From NCBI GenBank assembly GCA_947502145.1, contig CANMYO010000001.1, positions 1,481,501 to 1,545,500 of the forward strand: 64,000 nt of DNA, in the 5' to 3' direction. Below the pieces are notes generated by a model, which saw only the letters and a list, made by a program, of their open reading frames with translations, was not told where the DNA came from and searched no databases. Below are positions 34,334 through 41,133 of this stretch, in pieces; the stretch's first letter is position 1; each line of letters opens with the position of its first letter. The stretch is from an uncultured Paracoccaceae bacterium (lineage in GTDB: Bacteria; Pseudomonadota; Alphaproteobacteria; Rhodobacterales; Rhodobacteraceae). The position numbers were made by a program, and so were the translations under genes.

Positions 34334-34405
34334 ATGATGAAATATATGGTTATGGGGTTGTTCCTGAGCTATCTTGGCGTCGCAGCCCTGGCCGCTGGCA
34401 TCTAA
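34334..34405 (+). CDS. candidate 23-residue single-helix microprotein B
   Basis: A 24-codon ORF that is essentially one hydrophobic helix: MMKYMVMGLFLSYLGVAALA, then AGI and stop. GGGAG lies 8 bases before the first ATG. It aligns over its whole length with the C-terminal half of microprotein A: (V/M)M(R/K)Y, then AAYVGTAALATG matching LSYLGVAALAAG. Two related short helices in tandem are unlikely by chance, which is the main support. Size and lack of charge recall subunit-like microproteins of membrane enzymes. The rest of the gap up to the cobN stop (34406-34617) shows no gene or clear RNA element. Confidence 0.55.
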   Translation: MMKYMVMGLFLSYLGVAALAAGI

Positions 34406-34617
34406 GCGCAAAGGTGGCCTGCGTCCGTCAGTTTGGCAGGGGGCAGGTCATCGCGGGTGTGTTTCAACTGGCAGGGGTGCCCCGCCAATTTCCAAATTCG
34501 TGCCGGCTATGTCAGTGAATCGGGCCGGGCGCTGCTGGTTGCAGTTGACCCGGAGGCTGCGGTTCCACCGCATCTGGCCGCCCCAACTTGCGCGCGGCTG
34601 CGTTGGCCATACCGGGA

Positions 34618-37600
34618 TCAGGGGTTGGCCAGAAGTCCGGCGATGCGCGCGCGAGCCGAGTTTGACTTGGGTGTCCACAGACCACGGTCCATCGCCTCGG
34701 ACAAACGGGCGGCGATGTCGCGCAGGGCGGGCGCGTTATGCGTGGCGATGAAGTCGCGGGTGTCGTCGTCCTTGAGGAACGCCTCTTCCACCAGATCAAA
34801 GTGATGGTTGCGCACCACGCCGGTGGTTGCGGCAAAGGCAAAGAGGTAATCCACGGTGGCCGCCATTTCAAAGGCGCCCTTGTATCCGTGGCGTTTGACC
34901 CCGGTGATCCATTTGGGATTGACCACGCGGCTGCGCAGTACCCGGCCGATCTCATCCTCGAGGGTGCGGATCACCGGGCGTTCGGGGCGCGAATGGTCAT
35001 TGTGGTAGATCGGGCGGTCCTGCCCTTGCAGGGTGGCGACAGCGGCGGCGGCCCCGCCTTCGAACTGGTAATAATCATCGGAGTCCAGCACGTCGTGTTC
35101 CCGGTTGTCCTGGTTTTGCACGATGGCGTCGGTCTGGGTCAGGCGCTGTTCAAAGGCCGGGCGGGCGGCAGTGCCCTGCGCATCCGCGCCATAGGCGTAG
35201 GACCCCCATGTGAGGTAGGCCTCGGCCAGGTCGGTTTTGTCGGCCCAGAGTTTCTCGTCGATCATCGCCTGCAATCCCGCGCCGTAAGCGCCGGGTTTGG
35301 AACCAAAGACCCGCGCCCCGTCCTGACCTTGTCGGGCGCGATCGGCTGCGGGGTTGACTGCGGCCGGGTCGTCAAGGGCCTGCACCGCGCGGGCGGCGCT
35401 GTCGACAAGGGCAATCAGTTGCGGGAAGGCATCCCGAAAGAAGCCGGATATCCGCAGGGTCACATCGACGCGGGGGCGGCCAAGTGTGGTCTGGGGGATG
35501 ACGGCAAAGCCGGTGACGCGGCGGTTGGCGCTGTCCCAGGTGGGTTTGACGCCCATCAGGGCGAGGGCCTGCGCGATGTCATCGCCGCCGGTGCGCATAT
35601 TGGCTGTGCCCCAGGCCGAGATCAGCAGGCTGCGCGGCCAGTCGCCGTGGTCCTGCAAATGCTTGTCGATCAGGAGGTTGGCGGATTTCCACCCCAGCGC
35701 CCAGGCGGTTGGCGTGGGCACGGCGCGGCTGTCAACGGAGTAGAAATTGCGCCCTGTGGGTAATGTATCGAGCCGCCCGCGCGTCGGCGCGCCAGAGGGG
35801 CCCGCAGGGATCGCCCGCCCGTCAAGCGCCCGCAGCAGGCTGGCGCCTTCCTGCGGTCCGCAGGCGCGGATTGCGGGCAGGATCCTGGTGTTGATCTGGT
35901 GCAGGACACTGGCCGACGCTGGTCCCGGAGCAGGCTCCGGAACGGCGCCCCGCCCACCGTCCCGCAACAGGCGTTGCGCCATGTTTTCGAGCCGTTCGAC
36001 CGTGTCGCCGTTGCTGCGCCATGTGGTGTCATCGGCAAGGGCTGCGGGTTTTTCCGGGGCCGGGGCGGCCATGTCACAATCAAGCGGGTCAACAGAAAGA
36101 CCAAGGTCAGTGGCCAGCGCCCGCAAGAGCGATGCGTTTTCCCCTTTGCCGTCACCACGGGGAATCCGGGCGAGCGCGATGGCGAGGTCGGTTTCCTGCT
36201 GGCCGGTCGGGCTTTGCCCGAAAACATGCAGGCCGTCGCGGATCTGCGCCTCTTTCAGGTCGCAGAGGTAGGCGTCAAGCCTGGCAAGGTCGGTGTCGGC
36301 ATCGCCCGAGAACCCTGCGTCCTTGGCCAGACCGGTGACGTCGGACAGCGAGAGAATCTCGCGGCGCAGGTGGTCGATGCGGCGCGGGTCAACGCCTGCC
36401 GCTTCGTAATATTCGTCCACCAGCGCTTCGAGGTCGCGCAGCGGGCCATAGGTTTCCGCCCGGGTCAGCGGTGGCGTCAGGTGATCCACGATGACGGCGG
36501 ACGTGCGGCGTTTGGCCTGGGTGCCTTCGCCGGGATCGTTGACGATGAAGGGGTAGATATGTGGTGTCGCGCCCAGGGCAATTTCCGGCCAGCTTTCGGC
36601 ATCCAGCGCCAGTGCCTTGCCGGGCAGCCATTCCAGATTGCCATGTTTGCCCATGTGCACGATGGCGTCCGCGCCCCAGTGGTGGCGCAGCCAGAAGTAG
36701 AATGCGAGGTAGTTGTGCGGCGGCACAAGATCAGGCGAATGGTAGGTTTCGGTCGGGTCGATATTATAGCCGCGCGCCGGTTGCAGACCCACAATGGCAT
36801 TGCCGAAACGGTGGATCGACAGTTTGAAGCCATCGGCCCCAACGTCAAAGAAGGGATCATTGCCGGGCGCGCCCCAACGGTCGGTGATCTGTTGTTTCGC
36901 AGCCCAGGGCAGGGCATCGAAGTGGGATTGGTAAACGGCCAGCGGCAGCGTTTCGCCGCCGCGTTTGTTGGCGCGGTCGGTGAGCCAGTTTGTTGGACCG
37001 GCCATCAGTTGATCCATCAACGCCTGCGGATCAGCGGGGGCGTCCGTCCGGTAGCCCGCCGCTTGCAGCAGGTTCAGGCTGTGCACAGTGGCGGCGGGCG
37101 TATCGAGGCCAACGCCATTGGCCAGCCGGCCATCCTTGTTGGGATAATTGGCAAGGATCAGCGCGACCTTGCGATCCTGTGGATCGGTTTGGCGCAGGCG
37201 GGCCCAGTTGCGGGCCAGTTGCGCGACGTAATCAACACGGTCCCCGACACCCTGATAGGTTGCGATCGGGCATTGGGTTTCGGCGTCGAAGAAGGCTTCG
37301 GATTTGAAGCTGACCGCGCGGGACAGGATGCGGCCGTCGACCTCGGGCAGGGCGACGTTCATCGCGATGTCGCGCCCCGAGAGGCCTTGCGGGTTATTGC
37401 GCCAGATTTCTTCGGTGGTGCTGGACAGGATGACCTGAAACACTGGCGCGTCATTCACCAAGAGCGGGTTGGTCGGGCTGTCGTCGCCGTCATGGGGGCT
37501 GCCCACGGCGAAGGCGGTGCAATTGAGGATGACCGTGGGCGGGGCTTGCTCAAACAATTGCGAGAGCGTGGCGGTGCTGACCGGGTCCTTGAGGCTGGCC

Positions 37601-38310
37601 ACAAAGATCGGCAGCGGGTTCAGCCCGGCGCGGGTCAGGCTGCGGCACAACCGGTTGATCGGGTTCAGCCCGCCCCCCTGCACCAGCGCCCGGTAGAAGA
37701 TGATTGGCACAACCGGTGCCCCCTGCGCCCATGCGGTGCGGGCCGCGTCAAGGTCCGCAATTCCGCCGCCGGGCCAATAGACACCGCAACGCAGCAAGGG
37801 CGCGGCGGGCGCAGGTTTCTCTGACCCATTGATAATTGCGCGCGCATATTCAAGAAATGATGTGGTATTTTGAGGTCCGCCCTCAACAAGGTAGGACCAG
37901 AGCGCGTCATAATCGCCATCGCTGACGGTGGAGAGGCTGCGCAGCTCCGGGTCCGGCTTATCGTCGCCGGGCAGGAAGGCCACCGGCACCCCGGCGGCAT
38001 GCAGCCGCGCGGCGTATTGGGTGAACCCGTACTTCCAGTAACCGGCGCCGCCGAGGACGCGGGCGATCACCAGCCGTGATTTTGTGGCGCAATCGTCCAG
38101 ATGCAGATCCACCGACATCGGGTGTTGCAGATGCATCATGTTCGCCAGTCGCAACCCCGGCGGATCGGCCATTTGCGCGCGCGCCTCCGACAGGGCGGCG
38201 AGTTCGGTATCCGCGGCAGAAATCACCACCAGATCAGCGGGGGACTGGCCCAGATCGACGGGCTCATCGCCATCGGCGATGGTGCCGGGTGTGGCTGCTA
38301 GAAGATGCAT
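34618..38310 (-). CDS. cobN: cobaltochelatase subunit CobN
   Basis: The 1230-residue large subunit of the aerobic ATP-dependent cobaltochelatase, which with CobS and CobT inserts Co2+ into hydrogenobyrinic acid a,c-diamide. Typical CobN/BchH blocks are visible: YWKYGFTQYAARL and RVDYVAQLARNWARL in the first half, NYLAFYFWLRHHWGADAIVHMGKHGNLEWLPG (about 520-555), and LPTGRNFYSVDSRAVPT (about 850-866). The C-terminal region has TGVKRHGYKGAFEMAATVDYLF. Residues about 783-800 are encoded by a copy of the dispersed palindromic element. It is 34 bases after the GNAT gene in the hupE-cobW operon. cobS and cobT are not in the window. Confidence 0.96.
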   Translation of the reverse strand: MHLLAATPGTIADGDEPVDLGQSPADLVVISAADTELAALSEARAQMADPPGLRLANMMHLQHPMSVDLHLDDCATKSRLVIARVLGGAGYWKYGFTQYAARLHAAGVPVAFLPGDDKPDPELRSLSTVSDGDYDALWSYLVEGGPQNTTSFLEYARAIINGSEKPAPAAPLLRCGVYWPGGGIADLDAARTAWAQGAPVVPIIFYRALVQGGGLNPINRLCRSLTRAGLNPLPIFVASLKDPVSTATLSQLFEQAPPTVILNCTAFAVGSPHDGDDSPTNPLLVNDAPVFQVILSSTTEEIWRNNPQGLSGRDIAMNVALPEVDGRILSRAVSFKSEAFFDAETQCPIATYQGVGDRVDYVAQLARNWARLRQTDPQDRKVALILANYPNKDGRLANGVGLDTPAATVHSLNLLQAAGYRTDAPADPQALMDQLMAGPTNWLTDRANKRGGETLPLAVYQSHFDALPWAAKQQITDRWGAPGNDPFFDVGADGFKLSIHRFGNAIVGLQPARGYNIDPTETYHSPDLVPPHNYLAFYFWLRHHWGADAIVHMGKHGNLEWLPGKALALDAESWPEIALGATPHIYPFIVNDPGEGTQAKRRTSAVIVDHLTPPLTRAETYGPLRDLEALVDEYYEAAGVDPRRIDHLRREILSLSDVTGLAKDAGFSGDADTDLARLDAYLCDLKEAQIRDGLHVFGQSPTGQQETDLAIALARIPRGDGKGENASLLRALATDLGLSVDPLDCDMAAPAPEKPAALADDTTWRSNGDTVERLENMAQRLLRDGGRGAVPEPAPGPASASVLHQINTRILPAIRACGPQEGASLLRALDGRAIPAGPSGAPTRGRLDTLPTGRNFYSVDSRAVPTPTAWALGWKSANLLIDKHLQDHGDWPRSLLISAWGTANMRTGGDDIAQALALMGVKPTWDSANRRVTGFAVIPQTTLGRPRVDVTLRISGFFRDAFPQLIALVDSAARAVQALDDPAAVNPAADRARQGQDGARVFGSKPGAYGAGLQAMIDEKLWADKTDLAEAYLTWGSYAYGADAQGTAARPAFEQRLTQTDAIVQNQDNREHDVLDSDDYYQFEGGAAAAVATLQGQDRPIYHNDHSRPERPVIRTLEDEIGRVLRSRVVNPKWITGVKRHGYKGAFEMAATVDYLFAFAATTGVVRNHHFDLVEEAFLKDDDTRDFIATHNAPALRDIAARLSEAMDRGLWTPKSNSARARIAGLLANP
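35911..35965 (+). repeat. dispersed palindromic element, copy 3, inside cobN
   Basis: The left core is GGCCGACGCT; the inner stem is TCCCGGAGC (35923-35931), loop AG, GCTCCGGAA (35934-35942) with one mismatch; the right core is CGGCGCCCCGCCCACCGTCC, then CG. It lies antisense inside the cobN reading frame and encodes a Gly/Arg/Pro/Ala segment (about residues 783-800). The cores match the intergenic copies, so this is an insertion tolerated in frame rather than ordinary coding sequence. Confidence 0.72.
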
Positions 38311-38344
38311 ATCGGGTGCTTCTGCCTGATGGATCGGGGGCGGA

Positions 38345-38797
38345 TCATGTCAGCGGCTTTTCCATAAAAATCGACGATTTGGCCGCCGCGTAGCCGCCAA
38401 ACGGACCGCAATCAATAAAGCCGTGGCGGCGATAAAGCGCATGTGCCGCGTGCAGCACATTGCCGGTTTCCAGCTTCAGCAGGGGCAGGTTTTCGGCGCG
38501 GGCCTCGTCTTCGATCTGGCGCATCAGCGCATCCGCGACACCTTTGCCGCGGGCGTTTTCGGCCACAAACATCGACTTTACCTCACCGTAGTCCGGTTTG
38601 ATTGCAAGGGCCCCGGTGCCAAGGACATCCTGCCCTTCGCGGGCGGTGAAGAACCGGATGTCGGGCGCGGTAAGGTCATTGATATCGAGGTAGAAATTAT
38701 CCTCGGGCGGGAAAAGCTGTTCCATCAGCGCGTGGCTTTGACGCAGGAGCGCGGTGGCCTGTGGCGCATGTGGGTCGCTTTTCTCGACTATGATCAT
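38345..38797 (-). CDS. GNAT-family N-acetyltransferase
   Basis: A 150-residue acetyltransferase of the GNAT fold. The acetyl-CoA-binding motif A is visible as EVKSMFVAENARGKGVADALMRQIEDEA (about 71-98, with the R-G-K-G loop), and motif B as KLETGNVLHAAHALYRRHGF. Such proteins are close to the YitI/PA4026-like subgroup; the acceptor is unknown. It sits between cobW and cobN, its ATG overlapping the cobW stop, so it is expressed with the cobalamin genes. A role in cobalamin chemistry is not established. Confidence 0.88.
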   Translation of the reverse strand: MIIVEKSDPHAPQATALLRQSHALMEQLFPPEDNFYLDINDLTAPDIRFFTAREGQDVLGTGALAIKPDYGEVKSMFVAENARGKGVADALMRQIEDEARAENLPLLKLETGNVLHAAHALYRRHGFIDCGPFGGYAAAKSSIFMEKPLT

Positions 38798-39870
38798 GCG
38801 GTGAGTGCGGCGGTGATCGCGGCACGGTCAAGCCCTGCCTCGCCGATTACCACAAGGCGGGTTTCGCGTGGGCCGCTGCCAAAGGGGGCGTCAAAATGCG
38901 TGTCGACACGGGGGCCCACGGCCTGAAGGGTCAGGCGCATCGGTTTGTCTGCGACGGCAGCAAACCCTTTCAGACGCAGGATATTGTGCTGACGGATGAC
39001 ATCGGCAACCTGTTGGGCAAAGGCGCTGGCGTCTGCGATCTCGGGGCGGGTGACAATGAAGCTTTCGAATTCGTCATGGCCGTGTTCGTGTTCATGATCA
39101 TGTTCATCGTCGGCGTGATGGGCACCATCATCGTGGTGATGATGGTGGTGGTGCACCTCATGCCGGCTGTCGAGATCGCTTTCGGCGGCGACACCTTGTC
39201 CCAGCAGGACATCCACGGGCAGGGCGCCCATGCTGGCCCGGACCACCTGCACACCCTCGCGGCTGTCGGTCTTGAGCTTGTCGGACAGGGTGTCGGTTTC
39301 GTCCGCGGTCAAAAGGTCGGTCTTGTTCACCACGATCATGTCGGCGCAGGCAATCTGATCTTCGAACAGCTCTGACAGGGGTGTTTCGTGATCAAGGTTG
39401 TCATCCTGGGCGCGCTGCGCGTCGATCGCGGCGAGATTATGGGCGAATTGCCCGTCATTCACAGCCTTGCCGTCCACCACAGTGACAACACCGTCAACGG
39501 TGACTTTCGTCGAAATGCCGGGCCAGTTGAATGCGCGCACAAGCGGTTGCGGCAGCGCAAGGCCAGAGGTTTCGATGACGATATGGTCCGGCTTGTCGGG
39601 GCGGGCGAGCAGTTTTTCCATCGTCGGGATGAAATCATCGGCCACGGTGCAGCAGATGCAGCCGTTGGAGAGTTCGACAACGTCCTCTTCGCGGCAGGTC
39701 TCTTCGCCGCAGCCCTTGAGGATGTCGCCGTCGACCCCAAGGTCGCCAAATTCGTTGATGATCAGTGCGATCCGGCGGCCTTGGGCATTTTGCAGCATGT
39801 GACGGATCAGCGTTGTTTTTCCGGCACCCAGAAATCCGGTGACGACGGTGGCGGGAATCTTGGCAGGCAT
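38794..39870 (-). CDS. cobW: CobW GTPase, cobalt chaperone
   Basis: A 358-residue G3E-family P-loop GTPase proposed to deliver cobalt for cobalamin synthesis. The P-loop GFLGAGKTTL is at about 11-20, the metal-binding SNGCICCTV (CxCC) near 67-75, and the guanine motif VVNKTDLLT near 180-188. A His/Asp/Glu-rich loop (about 237-268) holds many histidines and is likely a metal store. The C-terminal CobW_C domain follows. ATG 39870 has AAAGGA 7 bases upstream; the frame stays open into hupE. It follows a terminator-like hairpin after hupE and overlaps the GNAT gene. Confidence 0.96.
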   Translation of the reverse strand: MPAKIPATVVTGFLGAGKTTLIRHMLQNAQGRRIALIINEFGDLGVDGDILKGCGEETCREEDVVELSNGCICCTVADDFIPTMEKLLARPDKPDHIVIETSGLALPQPLVRAFNWPGISTKVTVDGVVTVVDGKAVNDGQFAHNLAAIDAQRAQDDNLDHETPLSELFEDQIACADMIVVNKTDLLTADETDTLSDKLKTDSREGVQVVRASMGALPVDVLLGQGVAAESDLDSRHEVHHHHHHHDDGAHHADDEHDHEHEHGHDEFESFIVTRPEIADASAFAQQVADVIRQHNILRLKGFAAVADKPMRLTLQAVGPRVDTHFDAPFGSGPRETRLVVIGEAGLDRAAITAALTA

Positions 39871-39893
39871 GGGGGCATCCTTTGCGGGCATGA

Positions 39894-39919
39894 AAAAGGG
39901 GACCGCGCGGCCCCCTTTT
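39894..39919 (-). terminator. intrinsic terminator between hupE and cobW
   Basis: AAAAGGGG (39894-39901) pairs with CCCCTTTT (39912-39919), and the middle CCGCGCGG (39903-39910) is itself palindromic. On the minus strand the stem ends in a run of Ts. It lies 16 bases after the hupE stop and before the cobW ribosome binding site, so it should reduce read-through from the riboswitch-controlled hupE into cobW-cobN. Confidence 0.75.
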
Positions 39920-39935
39920 GTCGGATTGGGTCGGC

Positions 39936-40577
39936 TTAGGCCGTGATCAGCGCAAGCAGCGGACCTTCGATGGCTTCCAGTGCGAGGAATGCGCCGACAC
40001 CGGCCACCATGGCACCGCTGAGGCGGGCGTTGATCGCTGTGGCATCTGTTGCGCCAGACTTGCTGGCGATCCAGCCCGCAGCGATGGCGATCAGATATTG
40101 GATGACGGCCAGGCCGATGAAGTAGCCGACAAGTACTGCGCCGCCGACGCCGCCTTCTTGGGCGGCAATTGTGCCGCCGAATGCAGAGCCGTGAAACAGG
40201 CCAAATGCGCCAAAGACCAGCAGTGCTGCTGTCGTGCCCAGGGCGCGGCCAGAGAGGACGATGCCACCCAGCACGATCAGCGAAGCAACGATGACAAGTT
40301 CGGCAACCGGCATCGCGATACCGGCATACATCAGCGCGCAACCGGCGATCATGGCGCCGATATAGGCGGCGGGCGTCAGCAGCTTGTTGCCAGTGAACAG
40401 GGCCGCAACGCCCATCAGCGCCACAAAGAACAGGTGGTCAAAGCCAAGTACCGGGTGGCCGACACCGGAGAGCAGCCCGTGCGCAAACGTTTCCATCGGC
40501 AGCCCGCCAAGCGGGTGGTGGGCAAGCGCCGGGGACGCAAACAGCGTCAGTGCGGCGGCGGTCATCAGTTTCTTCAT
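39936..40577 (-). CDS. hupE: HupE/UreJ-family metal (cobalt/nickel) transporter
   Basis: A 213-residue membrane protein with a signal-like N-terminus ending SPALAHHPLGG, then about six or seven hydrophobic helices. The HupE/UreJ family metal motif appears as HHPLGG and GHPVLGFDHLFF (about 20-50), and a further HG pair as FGLFHGSAFGG (about 125-135). Family members import Ni2+ or Co2+; the cobalamin riboswitch directly upstream and cobW downstream make cobalt the likely substrate here. ATG 40577 follows AAGGGG. A terminator separates it from cobW. Confidence 0.92.
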   Translation of the reverse strand: MKKLMTAAALTLFASPALAHHPLGGLPMETFAHGLLSGVGHPVLGFDHLFFVALMGVAALFTGNKLLTPAAYIGAMIAGCALMYAGIAMPVAELVIVASLIVLGGIVLSGRALGTTAALLVFGAFGLFHGSAFGGTIAAQEGGVGGAVLVGYFIGLAVIQYLIAIAAGWIASKSGATDATAINARLSGAMVAGVGAFLALEAIEGPLLALITA

Positions 40578-40689
40578 GTCTACCCCTTCAGGTCATCTGT
40601 TAAGGGGGATGCGTGGAGTGCGCGGGCATGATGCCGTTTGCTGACCCCCCGGAACACCCCGTCCGTTGTATTAGTCCGACCCATCTGGG

Positions 40690-40900
40690 GCCGCGCATGG
40701 CTGGTCTCCTGGCTTGCGGGTCGATGCGTTCTGCGGCCTTCCCGGTTTCCCAGTGGCTTCGGTGCAGGACGCTCTCCGCTTACAGTCGCGGGGGCGGCTG
40801 TGGTTGTGGGTCTCCCCTTCAGGATCGGCCCGTCCACATTCCCATTTCATCCCCCGAGGCTTTGGCCTTTGTTGGGGGAACCATGCGGGGTGTTTGTGCG
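40690..40900 (-). promoter_or_regulatory. cobalamin (B12) riboswitch upstream of hupE
   Basis: Read on the minus strand, the region begins near a GCATGGTTCCC segment (about 40890-40877), has the conserved core GCCCCCGCGACTGTAAGC (near 40790) and GCCACTGGG (near 40750), and ends with the B12 box AGCCAGGAGACCAGCCAT (40696-40714). These elements in this order are the adenosylcobalamin-type riboswitch. It precedes hupE by about 110 bases, which must hold the expression platform near the AAGGGG. B12 should lower hupE expression. Confidence 0.93.
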
Positions 40901-40956
40901 CCCGGAGGTGGGGTGACGTCAAGGCGGAATGCGACATTCTGTCCGGGGTGGGCGAC

Positions 40957-41004
40957 GGACGACGCTATTGCCCTGCGGGCAAGGCGCCCCGCCCGCCGTC
41001 CCGT
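40957..41004 (+). repeat. dispersed palindromic element, copy 4
   Basis: This lies in the divergent gap between the hupE riboswitch and smc. The left core is GGACGACGCT; the inner stem is TTGCCC (40968-40973), loop TGC, GGGCAA (40977-40982); the right core is GGCGCCCCGCCCGCCGTCCCGT. It is the only copy not directly downstream of a plus-strand gene or inside a gene. Confidence 0.82.
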
Positions 41005-41026
41005 AGGGGCAATTGCCGCAATATGT

Positions 41027-41035
41027 TGTGGATAA
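41027..41035 (-). promoter_or_regulatory. perfect DnaA-box sequence upstream of smc
   Basis: TGTGGATAA is the exact complement of the consensus DnaA box TTATCCACA. It lies about 35 bases upstream of the predicted smc -35 element. I see no second box or AT-rich unwinding region nearby, so it is not an origin; it could link smc expression to DnaA or be chance. Confidence 0.4.
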
Positions 41036-41069
41036 CTGGCCGGATCGCGCCGCATCTGGGGTGATTGCG

Positions 41070-41099
41070 TTGACAGCACGCCAGTTGCGACGGCAGAAT
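41070..41099 (+). promoter_or_regulatory. likely smc promoter
   Basis: TTGACA (41070-41075), a perfect -35, is followed after 18 bases by CAGAAT (41094-41099) as a -10 match, 35 bases upstream of the smc TTG start. Confidence 0.5.
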
Positions 41100-41133
41100 T
41101 TGGGTTCATGCGGGAATCAGGGGGCAATGGCCT

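Noticed and set aside
37531-37550. GACCGTGGGCGGGGC, similar to the inverse of the palindromic element's right core
   Set aside because: The GACGCT core and inner hairpin are absent, and the bases are explained by normal cobN coding.
35899-37824. 641-codon plus-strand ORF opposite cobN
   Set aside because: The long open frame follows from GC-rich third positions in cobN; it has no recognisable domain.
38896-39375. 159-codon plus-strand ORF opposite cobW with a hydrophobic Met/Val/Ile stretch
   Set aside because: The apparent membrane segment is just the complement of the cobW His/Asp codons; cobW is clear on the other strand.
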